Positions 33,301 through 42,437 of a DNA stretch of 64,000 bases are shown here, in pieces. Under the pieces are notes generated by a model. That model saw only the letters and a program-made list of their open reading frames with translations, had not been told where the DNA came from and searched no databases. This DNA is from Acanthaster planci (Eukaryota; Echinodermata; Asteroidea; Valvatida; Acanthasteridae). Position 1 is the stretch's first letter. The number at the start of each line of letters is the position of its first letter. The stretch covers positions 476,385 through 540,384 of the forward strand of contig NW_019091409.1 of the NCBI RefSeq assembly GCF_001949145.1, in the 5' to 3' direction. Position numbers and translations under genes: made by a program.

Positions 33301-35760
33301 CAGAGAGTGATAGTAGACGGTAAAACTTCTGGATGGAACAAAGTCCTGTCTGGTGTACTACAGGGCACCACTCTTGAGCCGACGCTTTTTTATGTTTTAT
33401 TAATGACATATATAATAATATTAAATCGATTATTCGCTTATTTGCAGACGACTGTGTATTGTATCGTACAGTAAAATTCCCTAAAGGTCGTGGTAGATTA
33501 CAACATGATCTGAATTTATTCTATGATTGGTCGCAAGGGTGGATGCTCGGGTTTAACGTGAATAAATGTAAGGTTATGAACATTTCCAGAAGAACTCGCC
33601 GATATAATAATAATTATATAAACGACGTTAAATTGCAGAAAACAACGTCTGAGAAATACTAAGGTATTACTATAAATTGTAAGGTAAGTTGGGCCGACCA
33701 CTGCCAAGAAACGTACACCAAATGCACTAGAACAATTGGTTTTGCTAAGCGTACATTAAAAAATTGCTCTGATGAAGTCTTCAGTAAACTTTACCTTTCT
33801 CTTGAGCGTTCAGTGACGGATTATTGTTGCCCCGTCTGGGACCCATACAGGTCCACCCACACAAACCCAGCTGAGCGCATTCAAAATAGATTCGTGCGGT
33901 TTATTTGTAGAGACTGGCAAACCAGTTACTCCATACTTCTATCATGTCTTGGGGGACATCCTTGGAAACAAGGAGAACATATTTTCGTCTCCTCATGTGG
34001 TATAAAATTAACATCAACTTAATGTCTTAACATCAACTCTTTGATGAAATTTCAGCCCGCTGCAAGAATTGGTCGCAATGACAACAGCTTAAAACTACAG
34101 GTTCCCTTTGCCAGAACGGATATATTGAAATATTCTTTTTATCTGCGTACAGCCAACGATTGGAACATACAGACTATGTTGTCCAGAGCCCTTCCCTATA
34201 TATCTTTAAGCATACTCTCAAGAACCATTTATTTTAAATTCCATGCATTTTTATACTCCGTGTCGTTTTTATTTTTCTTGTGTTTTTCTGTATTTTCACT
34301 TGTCTATTTTATACTCCGTTTACTTTATTGTACTTAAATTCTGTGTTTTTTATTTGATTATTTCTTTTGCGTATTGTGCATCAAATTTTAATTATTCCTG
34401 CTTGTTTGTTCAATTAGTGCTATTGTTCACGCTCTTTTATCCCATAAATTTTTGTGTGTTTGTTTTCTTATTGTTTTTATTCTTACCCGGGGAGTGAATC
34501 TTATTTATTGGACGTCGATGTCTTTTTCACAACCCTAAACTTTGTTGTTTGAAATAAATAAATATAAATATAATATAAACCACAGTTTGTCTGTACCGAG
34601 TAAAATAAATTCTTGCCAAGTTAGCACATGAGGCGTGACAGAGTCTTTTCACAACACGGTTTGCCCTCTTTGTGGCAAAGCACTCTTGTGAAAAGGCACG
34701 ACCTCGGCATATCAAGCTCCGGCCATGACCTGGGCATATCAAGCTCCAGAACAGAGCCAGGGTTTCGTTGTGGCTCATGTGGCCAGAAAGCTGAAGGTCA
34801 CACTCTTAAGTAGGCGAGCACGGCGGGAATGTTTACCGTGCAAACAGCCATTTTTTGGTTCAGTTATGGCTCGACACTGACAAGATTCCACCTCCCACCC
34901 CAGTTCCAACTTTGGGTTTTTGGGGGAGGGGTGCATTGTACACGCATTAGCGGCAAAAAGGGTTAGGTGGCGGAATGGGAGGTGGAATTTCTTGTCCGGC
35001 TGCATTGGAAAGCAATCAGGATGGTTTAAGCCCACGGAGGAGAGGTGGCATTAGCCAGTCTGTCGAGTTTTGGGGGTGGGTCAGCGCCAACGGATGAGCG
35101 ACCATCACTGGGGGTGCTTGCACGTGCCCGCTGCTCGTGGTTGAGCCTGCCTCCATGGGCTCTTGTTTGTGCTGATGAGCACGTTGTCAAATTTAAGTTG
35201 AAAGGATATCAGTGAGACAAGTGCACAAGGTCAATAGCTATATAACTTCGTTTCAGGGCATGCAGTTGTCTTGAATCTTGCATTGGCAATAAAGGAATTG
35301 TACTTGTTTCTATGTACGAATGGTACGAATGATGTTTGTTAAGCCATAATTGTTTGTCTGTGCCGAACGAAATAAATTCTTGCCGAGTTACCATAGTGCA
35401 GACTACAAGGGCACGTGACTCTTTTCACAAGGTCTATTCATGACTGTGCAACCCTGTGGAACAAAACCAGTGACCGGTAAGATGCTGCCGTGCTTAACCT
35501 GTATGGAGAGGGTCCAGTCGACTGGCTTTACACTTGTAGTTGGGGCAAGGTACATGTAGGCTACATGTACATACGAATCTACATACATTTACGCGTATAT
35601 ATCTGCATTAAACATACCTTTGGAAAGCGACCTCATTGTCCCGAAGAGTCTGTTCTGGATGGGAACCGCTTCTGTAATACTTGTAGACAGGTTCAGGAAA
35701 AGATTTACGGGCGAACGGTTCAAAATCTTTCAGACACATTGGCTGCGACAAGCCTGCCAT
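15236..35760 (-). CDS. 2-hydroxyacid (glycolate/lactate-type) oxidase, complete 8-exon gene (copy B)
   Basis: Eight minus-strand exons join with matching phases and consensus GT/AG ends: 35760-35618, 21587-21436, 19722-19473, 18943-18810, 18575-18484, 17532-17371, 15594-15525 and 15306-15236. Together they encode 357 aa, close to human HAO1 (370). Family landmarks in order are KYYRSG near residue 29, LSSGTTS near 110, VTID near 155, the active-site block [10 protein letters not shown] (catalytic His, substrate Arg), [10 protein letters not shown] and [12 protein letters not shown] of the FMN phosphate site. The family uses FMN and O2 to oxidise 2-hydroxyacids to 2-oxoacids plus H2O2, normally in peroxisomes. 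The start at 35760 fits the family N-terminus; a Met at 35811 would add 17 residues. Two oddities are a Tyr normally found in QLYxY that reads Gln here (VQLQIF), and a C-terminus of SANL, a poor peroxisomal signal. Intron 1 is about 14 kb of transposon debris. Confidence 0.93.
15525..15594 (-). CDS. HAO copy B exon 7
   Basis: Encodes [20 protein letters not shown] and ALS, matching the family helix near the C-terminus. The acceptor is CCACAG and the donor TCAG|GTAAGA. Confidence 0.92.
16436..16780 (+). mobile_element. LINE ORF2 C-terminal fragment in HAO intron 6
   Basis: The plus strand reads [20 protein letters not shown] then RRMLRYRC, the same C-terminal family feature as the LINE at 2.7-5.2 kb. 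After a frame change it reads NAAPIATGD and a [19 protein letters not shown] tail. It is strongly decayed and lies between exons 7 and 6 of HAO copy B. Confidence 0.65.
17371..17532 (-). CDS. HAO copy B exon 6
   Basis: Encodes [20 protein letters not shown], then [20 protein letters not shown] and [14 protein letters not shown]. The FMN phosphate-binding DGGxRxG and GRP motifs are intact. Confidence 0.93.
18484..18575 (-). CDS. HAO copy B exon 5 (catalytic His)
   Basis: Encodes [20 protein letters not shown] and continues [11 protein letters not shown], which contains the catalytic His and the substrate-binding Arg. The usual Gln after the Arg is Asn. The donor is ACG|GTAAGT. Confidence 0.93.
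18810..18943 (-). CDS. HAO copy B exon 4
   Basis: Encodes [19 protein letters not shown], then [20 protein letters not shown] and [14 protein letters not shown] includes the conserved active-site Lys. Exon 4 of pseudogene copy C (37873-38005) is its homologue with one base missing. Confidence 0.93.
19090..19285. repeat. GTGTTA/TAACAC inverted-motif cluster in HAO intron 3
   Basis: At least ten copies of GTGTTA or its complement TAACAC, several paired as GGTGTTTTAACACC-like palindromes, lie within about 200 bases between exons 4 and 3 of HAO copy B. It looks like a small satellite or a foldback element. Confidence 0.55.
19473..19722 (-). CDS. HAO copy B exon 3
   Basis: Encodes [20 protein letters not shown], then [36 protein letters not shown] and a KLPPGKG end. 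It carries most of the FMN-side motifs. The QLYxY Tyr of characterised oxidases is Gln here. The donor is AAAGG|GTAAGT. Confidence 0.93.
21436..21587 (-). CDS. HAO copy B exon 2
   Basis: Encodes [20 protein letters not shown], then [20 protein letters not shown], then [10 protein letters not shown]. These correspond to the PR(M/V)LR, LG..., P...APTA and HxxGE motifs of the family. The acceptor is CCGCAG and the donor AGAG|GTGAAT. Confidence 0.93.
21700..23935. other. Intronic sequence, no feature recognised
   Basis: Part of intron 1 of HAO copy B. Minus-strand frames at 22807-23028 and 23525-23872 are open but match nothing I recognise. Confidence 0.45.
23940..24205 (+). repeat. LTR-like direct repeat, left copy
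   Basis: The segment starts TACTCTTATGTAA and contains TAGTCATCATTTATTAAATT. It matches 26393-26557 in the same orientation, with an insertion of about 90 bases. The two copies bracket the Ty3/Gypsy coding remnant, so they may be its decayed LTRs. Confidence 0.45.
24520..24600. repeat. GAATATTC palindrome cluster
   Basis: Multiple GAATATT/AATATTC and TTCGAATATTCG motifs lie within 80 bases just before the Gypsy remnant. They can form cruciform-like pairings. No function is inferred. Confidence 0.5.
24605..25560 (+). mobile_element. Ty3/Gypsy-like retrotransposon remnant (RNase H and integrase zinc-finger region)
   Basis: The plus strand encodes [20 protein letters not shown], then [20 protein letters not shown] and TVVADQSA, a Ty3/Gypsy RNase H segment with its acidic residues. 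A broken tether ([18 protein letters not shown]) follows. Near 25380-25460 it reads [19 protein letters not shown]-like, the H2C2 finger before integrase. Several stops and frameshifts are present, and RT and most of the integrase are absent. Confidence 0.75.
26393..26557 (+). repeat. LTR-like direct repeat, right copy
   Basis: Matches 23940-24205 in the same orientation, including TCTTATGTAA and TAGTCATCATTTATTAAATT. It lies downstream of the Gypsy remnant and directly before the DIRS-like element. Confidence 0.45.
26740..27425 (+). pseudogene. Gag-like ORF remnant of a DIRS-like element
   Basis: In broken plus-strand frames the region reads [13 protein letters not shown], then [20 protein letters not shown] followed by [14 protein letters not shown]. 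These match the gag-like first ORF of DIRS/Ngaro retroelements. A Cys/His cluster ([20 protein letters not shown], then GHGK) at 27320-27390 looks like its zinc-knuckle region. Frameshifts show it is inactive. Confidence 0.6.
27650..28800 (+). pseudogene. Reverse transcriptase and RNase H remnant of a DIRS-like element
   Basis: Reads [40 protein letters not shown], then [19 protein letters not shown]. At 28120-28400 it reads a fragment with the catalytic [11 protein letters not shown] motif, then [16 protein letters not shown]. RNase H follows at 28612-28740 ([20 protein letters not shown]). The sequence order and motif styles are those of DIRS-group elements. Several stops and frame changes, and a gap before YMDD, show it is dead. 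Confidence 0.8.
29270..29860 (+). pseudogene. Tyrosine recombinase remnant of a DIRS-like element
   Basis: The plus strand reads [18 protein letters not shown] near 29510-29570. Around 29755-29855 it reads [20 protein letters not shown] then [13 protein letters not shown], the C-terminal catalytic region of a phage-type tyrosine recombinase with its Tyr in MSYIR. DIRS-like elements use this enzyme instead of a DDE integrase. Stops separate the blocks. Confidence 0.75.
29993..30596 (+). pseudogene. SGNH-type hydrolase remnant associated with the DIRS-like element
   Basis: In the plus strand the blocks [25 protein letters not shown] (near 30180-30210) and [14 protein letters not shown] (30480-30525) follow the GDSL/SGNH hydrolase order: block I Ser, block III Gly-x-Asn-Asp, block V Asp-x-x-His. 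The block V position normally His reads Arg, and one stop breaks the frame. It directly follows the tyrosine recombinase, consistent with an accessory hydrolase ORF in this retroelement group. Confidence 0.65.
31250..31492 (+). repeat. DIRS-associated long direct repeat, left copy (interrupted)
   Basis: From GATGAGCGAC onward the sequence matches 35092-35350 in direct orientation (shared landmarks: CACGTGCCCGCTGCTC, GAAAGGATATCAG, GAATTGTACTTGTTT). It breaks off at about 31492 where a LINE begins, and resumes at 34584-34655 after the LINE. Confidence 0.75.
31493..34580 (+). mobile_element. CR1/Jockey-type LINE, 5'-truncated, nested in the DIRS repeat
   Basis: Starts near [20 protein letters not shown], the beginning of an AP-type endonuclease ([12 protein letters not shown], then [17 protein letters not shown]). 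RT follows: [52 protein letters not shown], a degraded [10 protein letters not shown] and [13 protein letters not shown]. The C-terminal part has [13 protein letters not shown] and a LRTANDWN tail. It ends at 34549-34580 in an AAATAAATATAAATA-like tail. Scattered stops and frameshifts make it inactive. It interrupts the left DIRS repeat in the plus orientation. Confidence 0.85.
34584..34655 (+). repeat. Left DIRS direct repeat, continuation after the LINE
   Basis: Matches 35357-35432 (GTTTGTCTGTxCCGA, AAATAAATTCTTGCC, CTTTTCACAA). It is the second half of the repeat begun at 31250. Confidence 0.7.
35092..35432 (+). repeat. DIRS-associated long direct repeat, right copy (uninterrupted)
   Basis: The uninterrupted version of the repeat split by the LINE at 31493-34580. 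A pair of direct repeats downstream of the recombinase fits the split direct repeat ends of PAT/Ngaro-type DIRS elements. The left-end partner repeat was not identified. Confidence 0.65.
35618..35760 (-). CDS. HAO copy B exon 1 (start codon)
   Basis: ATG at 35760-35758 begins [20 protein letters not shown], followed by the conserved KYYRSG. The donor is AG|GTATGT and the exon ends in phase 2. It joins exon 2 to complete an Arg codon. Confidence 0.92.
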
Positions 35761-36966
35761 TTTCTCTATTCTTGTTCTTGACAACTGACCCCAGTCGAAA
35801 AGCAGTGACACTGCAGAAACGTAAACACTAACATATACATGTATGTTGATTGTGGATGCGTCGACACATGCACTAGTGGACCGTTCGGAGGTTACGACCG
35901 CAAGATATGAGGTTTGCTACCAAAATTGGACGGAGCACTCTGATTGGCTAACCCACTAACGCTGGTAGTTCTGGTCTTGCACCCCGGCCTTGCAGCTCTT
36001 ACTGGAGCTTACCATGTACCATGAGATCACAGGAGGTACCACTGAGCAGACGGGACACAAAACTTTCACCGAGCTCAGCTAGCTAAGAGTAACATTTCCA
36101 TTTGTCCGACTAGCGATTGAACATGTGTTGGAAGAATTCTACTGAAGTGTGTAAGACTCACTGAAAGCAAAGCGCTTGGTCTATAGGATTAAGCACTTAT
36201 CCCCATTCCAGATTCCCTGCAGGAGACCCAAAGCGGTTACAGATTTTAGATGCAAAGAATCAAACGTAATATTTGTGTGACACTTTAGCACCTGCATCTA
36301 GTTAAAACTTTTTTATTCTTTTGAAACATAGTATCTACGGCACATTACAAACTATTGCTCGCCCCCATGCGTTATCTACCGGTATCTTTATTCTTCTGAC
36401 AAATATGCTGCCACCCCACGCTTTAACACGGGGGGGGGGGGGGTTGGCGACTCGAACCATGGACTTTGAAGAATATTGAGGCCAATATTCATTGGTTTAT
36501 TTCGTGGTCATAGCCACCCACTATACATGACATGTCAGTTCGATTGGTGGACAACTTTGAGGTGATTAAATACTACAGGTAATTCCATCACTCTAATAAG
36601 TCTAAATCAAGATGAAAAGAACAGCAGTAGAGCAAGAAATTAATGATCTTAACCCGCTGATAAGTATACTTGCACATGGTTAAGGTTATGGGGCGAAAAT
36701 AAACAGAACTACGTCTATTTCCGACACTCCGCCGATCGAAACCCCATTTTACAAAAGTATTGAATGGAAAATAAATGCTTATATTTAGCTTCATTGATAA
36801 GGCTCAATAAGTAAATGATTTTAAGGTTTCTTAAGTATTTTGAAATGTCATCATTACAAACAAAAAGGCACGAAACTCACTCTAAACAGCGAAGCAATTG
36901 GCAAGGGTAATAGGTAACAAGTACAGACTGAACAAGATTTCAAAATGGCCGCCCCATGTTAATGGG
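35761..36966. other. Region between oxidase copies B and C, no gene recognised
   Basis: Upstream flank of copy B, which transcribes leftward, and of pseudogene C, which reads rightward. It presumably holds the copy B promoter, but I see no clear TATA or CCAAT arrangement. A poly-G run lies at 36429-36443. Confidence 0.4.
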
Positions 36967-38810
36967 GTAGGTGAAGATGAAAATAAGCCTCTTCCCCAAA
37001 CGGACTGCTCTGGGCACAGTTTCATCTGTTTCCAGATTTTGATATCGTCCCTTCAATAGTTAGGAAGGGGGAAGAAAATGGATACAGGGCCCTAGTTGTG
37101 ACTACAGATTGCCCAGTGGTACACAGAATAACTTGGAAGTCTTGGAAGTTTCCACTGGGGAAAGGGTAATTTTGGGAGCATATGGAAATAACAAATTCAA
37201 CTCTTAGGCTTCGATAAAGTCATTGGCACGTTTTGTGAGTGCTTAATTGGGAATGATAGGTTTGGATTCCGTTATTGGACGTCGTGTCTTTTGTTAAAAT
37301 GTTATGACTCTGTTAAATTTTCATTTAAAACAGGGCCTCTAGTCTCTTTTGACAAGGTACCAAAAACCGTAAACAAATCGTTTGCATTGTTAACTTACTG
37401 AATTCAGATTGGGAAACTTGCCCACAATGTCGGGTCTCGATATAGCGTCATGGGAACTATGAGAAAAAAAACAGACGGCAAAGCCCATCATAACTGTTTG
37501 TATATCAACGGGTTGGAATGACTGCAGTCCATAATAATAATGGACTCGGTTACTTTGTGCCACACGTGTAATTTTTCCAAATTATCACTATTCAGTTAGG
37601 ATGTTAGTATGAATGGATATATTGTTTTAAAGACTCTCACCAAGATTGTGCGTAGAAGAGAATGGAAAGGAAAACCTCAAGCTCCATTTTGAGGCAAATT
37701 TTGGTCACCTAGCCCAGCCACAGCTATTTATCAAAATATTTTAAACTCGGGTTGAAGATGATTATTGCGTCATGGATGGGTGTGGATATCCCTCCACTTT
37801 TTTATCAGATTATTTTGACCTTTTGGCAACCCTTAAAAATTTTCCACAAGATTTTATTCTTCTAATTGACAGGTTAGCTAATTTTCTGTTAGCGCTCTGT
37901 CCCGCACTGGATCAGGTCTTACGAACGGGAGTGTTACCTGGCAGGACATAGACTGGCTGCATAGCAACACCTCTCTCCCTATTGTACTCAAGGGCATTCT
38001 GAAAGGTAAAAGGAAATACTTGATCTGCAAAATGGAGGAAAACATTACCCATTGATTAAAATCATGATTGGCTTGTTGGTTAATACTTCCAGGCTGAGAG
38101 CTGGTCAAGTTGTTTCAAGCTTGCTTGCTGAGTGCTGGATTACGTGTTTATTCTTGCATGCTTTGCTCCTTCCTTTTTCTCACAAAATGGTCGGTTTCAC
38201 AGGACCTCCTCCAACTTGAATGTAGAATTCAATTATAGGAGAAGATGCTCGGGAGGCCTTGAAGTATGATATTGCCGGGATACCTTCAAACAGAAAAGAT
38301 AACAGACATTATTATTAAGGCAACACTTTTATTAACCCAATGCTCTTGAACATTTTTTCACTACATGTAAAAACAATTATTAAGCCAGCCAAAGTCATGT
38401 TGGGGTATTCATAAACTAAAACATTAAAAACAAAAGAGCACCTTTTATAATCACTTCCCAGCATCGTGCGCTTGGGACAGAAACAAGTTTTTAGGTCTTC
38501 TTTCGTTCTCCTAAATACCTACTTAGACCAGAAAACAGCAGTTACGATGATTCAAGGGGATAATCAGAGGAAAAAAGTCAAACAAAAACATTCCGGAGTA
38601 CTTGAGTGTAAAATAACATTTTTACGCTTGATGCCGCCACGGTCATTTATACGCATGTGTGCTTAAGAAGTTTAAAATTACAATTGAAAAATCATTATTA
38701 TAATAATGTTTATTAATTATGAATCTATTGGTGGAAAGATCCGATGGTCTTGACCTGTTGTCAGCGTTACCTGCTGTGTTGACCTCTTCGGTCATCTTGC
38801 ACCGTAACTC
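36967..38810 (+). pseudogene. 2-hydroxyacid oxidase pseudogene (copy C), exons 3-5
   Basis: Plus strand, opposite to copy B. An exon 3 remnant (about 36967-37165) reads PNGLLWAQFHLFPDFDIV, then [14 protein letters not shown] and a LGKG end with the donor kept. The exon 4 remnant is 37873-38005, 133 bases against 134 in copy B. It opens in one frame and ends in another (NGSVTWQDIDWLHS, TSLPIVLKGIL), so one base is lost. The exon 5 remnant at 38241-38283 reads DAREALKYDIAGI and breaks before the catalytic His. Introns also align with copy B, with matching intron 4 bases after 38005 and an intron 5 match at 38746-38810. It is therefore a genomic duplicate, not a retrocopy. Exons 1, 2 and 6 were not found nearby. 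Confidence 0.85.
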
Positions 38811-39246
38811 TTGAATTTTTCGTATGGGAACCCATTCGTGTTGGATAAAAGGACTCTACCTGTCTGTATCATATTCCTACCTCTGCAATGAAGGTTGTCT
38901 ATAGGTTTATTGATAGATAGGAAACGAAGCTGTCTTGTAATCTTCCTCTTACTGCATGCACTTTCAGTTAACATGTGATACTAAATTGCGATGAGTAAAA
39001 TGATTGCGGTTGAGTATGTCTTCTTGAGAAGACTGCAGGATTCTGACTGGGAGTGGAGCTTGTATGGTGTAGAGAAGGATCCAGATGTAGGGGTTAGCTC
39101 GGTGAAGCGTTGAGGCGGTAACAATGAAGGTGGGAACAATGGGTGCTGCTCTGGATCCTGGTATTGCATGACAAGAGTCTGTGTCAGTTGAAGTCGACAG
39201 TGGGAGAGCAAGCATCTGGGTGCCAAGGGTAGAGAAGACCCATAGG

Positions 39247-40689
39247 CTAGCTAAGGGGGGAACCTAACTGGGGAGTCCTAGGGTATAGGAGACCCATTGA
39301 ACTGGGCTGTGAGGACGGGGTGCCAGATATTGCTGATGCTGAAGCCGATGTCTTTGGGAACTGTGTCATGCTTGATGATTTCCATGGCTTCTCGATGCGG
39401 CGGGGATACCATCGTCCGATGCTGGTGATGAGTTCAGCTTGACTCCAGTTGATCTGATGATCTTCAGTGTGGGAGTGCTTAATTATCGACGACTTTTCAA
39501 GCTCTCCCTTCCTACCATGAGCTTTGTGCTCGTTGAGTAGGGTAGGAAGATCCCTGCCCGTCTCGCCGATGTACACTTTGCCACATTGGCAAGGAATTCT
39601 GTACACCCCTGGTCTACGATGGGGGTTCTGCCGCTGGTCCTTGTGCGAGGTGAGCAGGTTGTGCAACGTCTGCAGTGGGGCTGTGTGGAAAACTCGAATA
39701 CCGTGCTTGTGGAGAAAACTCTGGATGTGATGGGAAGTACTGCCTAAGTAGGGGAGGGTGATGGAACTAGGGGCCCTAACTAGTTGGCTTTGGGTAAAGG
39801 AGACCCTTCAGCCGGAAGTAGATCTAAGATCTTGTGTCTTGACTTGGCTGGGCTTCTATCCGTTACGTTGCAGTGCTGCGGTGATGTTGTGGAGTTCTTG
39901 CCCGAGGAATTTTTTGTCGCAGATATTGTATGCCCTGCGGACAAGGGCCCGGTTGACAGACGACTTGATCTTGAGGTGGTGGAAGGACGTACTGTGAAGG
40001 TATCTACCGCAAGCCCACCCTGTGGGTGGGCTTGCGGTAGACTGTGCGGGATAGGCTGCCGTCCTCCTTTCTGATCACCTCAATCAAGAAACGAAATGTT
40101 GCCATTACGTTCCTGTTCCATGGTAAACACGGATGCTGCTGTGAAGCCCGTTGAGGTGTTCCAGAAAGAGTCGAAGGTTGTCCTGCCCATGATGCTAAAT
40201 GACGAAAGTGTCGTCCATATATTGGAAACAAAACTTTGGGTCTGTGGTTATGGCGAGCTGCTCAAATTCCTCCATGAACATGTCAGCCAGAACCAGGGAT
40301 ATAGGAGATCCCATGGAGGTTCCAGCTGACTGTTTGAAGAATTTTTCCCGCCAGCGGAAGCTCGATGAGTTAACATTGGTGAGGAGCAGGTCGTGCAGCT
40401 GTTCTGGAGTGAGGTCTGTGGGGTCCTTGAGGGCAGGGTCTGATACAAGTTTGGCCTTGACGATTTTGGCGGCGTAGGAGGTGGGGACATTGGTGAACAG
40501 GGAGACGACATCAAAGCTGACCATGACGTCGTCTGGCTGGAGGGTGAGGTCTTGGATGATGGCAGCAAACTGGTCCGAGCTCATGACGTGGTGTTCGGTG
40601 TTTCCCACTGAGGGGCGAAAGATTTTGGCGATTTGGGCAATTTTTAACCCAGCGTTAGGTAGCAGGTGAATCGCAAAATTGTTGGGCAA
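39247..40689 (-). mobile_element. Penelope-like retroelement fragment (RT plus GIY-YIG)
   Basis: On the minus strand, 40689-40195 reads a Penelope-like RT: MVSFDVVSLFTNVP, SSSFRWREKFFKQSAGTSMG, SPISLVLADMFMEEFE and the catalytic FQYMDDTFVI. After broken frames (VYRKPTH), 39667-39500 reads a GIY-YIG endonuclease (GVYRIPCQCGKVYIGETGR, then LNEHKAHGR). RT with a C-terminal GIY-YIG domain is the Penelope-like layout. It is 5'-truncated and frameshifted. Adjacent sequence down to about 38960 may be more of the same element. Confidence 0.85.
40004..40040. repeat. Perfect 17-bp inverted repeat
   Basis: CTACCGCAAGCCCACCC (40004-40020), a 3-base TGT loop, then its exact reverse complement (40024-40040). 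It falls inside the VYRKPTH coding motif of the Penelope-like element, so the motif has been copied back on itself. Confidence 0.95.
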
Positions 40690-40699
40690 ACAGCTAGGT

Positions 40700-42290
40700 T
40701 ACCCAACTGTGTTGATTTTCTCCTTAAATATTGGCAAACTTGTCTAATTTTACGCAACAGTTGTAGAAAATATTATTTTTAGAACCATTTCTTTCAACCA
40801 GCGTTTTGATCTTTCCGCCCAACAGTTACGTGATTCACCTGGAACCTAACGTTTGGCCAAAAAGTTGTCCAGCGTTTTTATAGTGTAGTTGCGGTAACAT
40901 GCCAGTGAATGGTTCCGACCCAGGGTGGACGGGGTTAATGAGCTCCACATGGTTCTTGAGCTCCCAATAATCCCGAGTAAAATAATAAGACGTAAGGTTA
41001 ATTTGATGTATGGTAAAACTGGGGGCCCTTCTTGGTGAGGCTATACAAGGAATTAAAGAAAGACACCTGTACACCTGATACATATAGTTTGGAATTGTTA
41101 CAGTACATTACACCCTCTGTATACCTTTAAGGTCTATAAGTAAGCCTTAACTACGGGGATGGCATTGATGGTAGGCAATTGTGTCAGGCCAATAATGATA
41201 CTAAATAAATATAACCCATGATCTATTTGCTGATTATGAGCTCTTCATCCTTGAAGCAGTTGGGATAATTATTGGAGTAGCCTATTATGACCACGATAAC
41301 AAAAACGAACTTCAGAAAGGCTACAGTTGCGGTGCTGTAGGCCTGCAGGGCAAAGCAATCTCATGCACAGTGTACGTTGGCAAATTTAAACATGCACACA
41401 GAGTGAAGCTTCGCGGACAAAACTCCCCAGCGACCTAACTATTAGGCCCATGTAATAAACTTACTGGCTCATCATAGGCCCACATTAGTCTGTATGCACA
41501 ACACACGGATATAGACCTGCCGATTCGGAGTGCACTGATCAGGGTAAAAACTCGTAGCATTAAAAAGACAAGGGTCCATTCAGAGCACAAATCATCCACA
41601 AGAAATGCACATTATTATGGTTTACTGAGGTGTTACTCGGACTTTCACCATCATAAGTCTACTGCAAGAGAACTGCCTGCATATGAAGTCATCGTTTTTT
41701 TGTTCCACTTCATATATTCCGCCATAGAGCTTGCATTAGGTGATCCTGAAGTTAAGAAAGGAGTCGTTGAATGGAATGGTATTGTGTAGCATTCTGGGGG
41801 GGGTCTCAACTTCTTTTTATGGATCTGGTAACAATTTTATACCCGCAGGGCCCATATGCCGAACAATTTAAAGTGCATTCTGACAATCAACGTTCAAGGC
41901 CTTCCTGCTTTCGTCGATTTAAAATGAATAAATTATATTTATGTAATGTGCATAATGAGGGACCTCTCCTTAGGCCACGTTGCTTAGATCCCTGTATCTG
42001 AAATTCAAATTATACCTACGTTAGGTCTGTTTTAGGCAGTCGTATGATTCAGCTTGACGCTGCAACCAGCAGCTTTCCACTGTTATTAGTGAGATGTAAA
42101 CGGGCTATACGTGTGCATGTGCGTCATTCGAACTTACGCGGTTAAACATGGAGCATCTACCATTTTGTTCGTGGTCAAGTGTCTTATGAATGTACGAAGT
42201 AGGCGCCAACAGGTGTGGATGACTTTTTGTACCACGTATGGCACGATCTTTGTTCTGGACTACTGCCTAGAGCTGAAGACTAAGCAAAAG
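40700..42290. other. No gene recognised; upstream region of the receptor gene
   Basis: Lies between the Penelope-like element and the receptor start. No convincing exon or promoter element can be named. Confidence 0.4.
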
Positions 42291-42349
42291 AGTTTATGGC
42301 AAAACTGGTGCAGGGAAACAAAAGCACATCGGCTCTGAATGACATTTTC

Positions 42350-42437
42350 ATGCGCAAACCAGCAATGCTAGTTCAAAGGAAACGCGTCCATTGGCTTCAG
42401 GTTGTATTTCTTTCAGCTTTTACTGCATTTAAATGTG
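42350..42437 (+). CDS. Receptor exon 1: signal peptide
   Basis: Encodes [20 protein letters not shown] then LSAFTAFKC: a basic head followed by a hydrophobic core, as in a signal peptide. The donor G|GTGAGT leaves phase 1, which fits exon 2. ATG at 42296 or 42365 are also in frame. Confidence 0.75.

Noticed and set aside
35761-35811. An earlier in-frame start for oxidase copy B at 35811
   Set aside because: It would add 17 residues with no match to the family N-terminus. The Met at 35760 aligns with the usual start.
36429-36443. Poly-G and poly-C runs (also near 1018, 9925, 27593, 30706, 53226, 61435)
   Set aside because: Short homopolymers without other structure. They are noted only as likely sites of length error.
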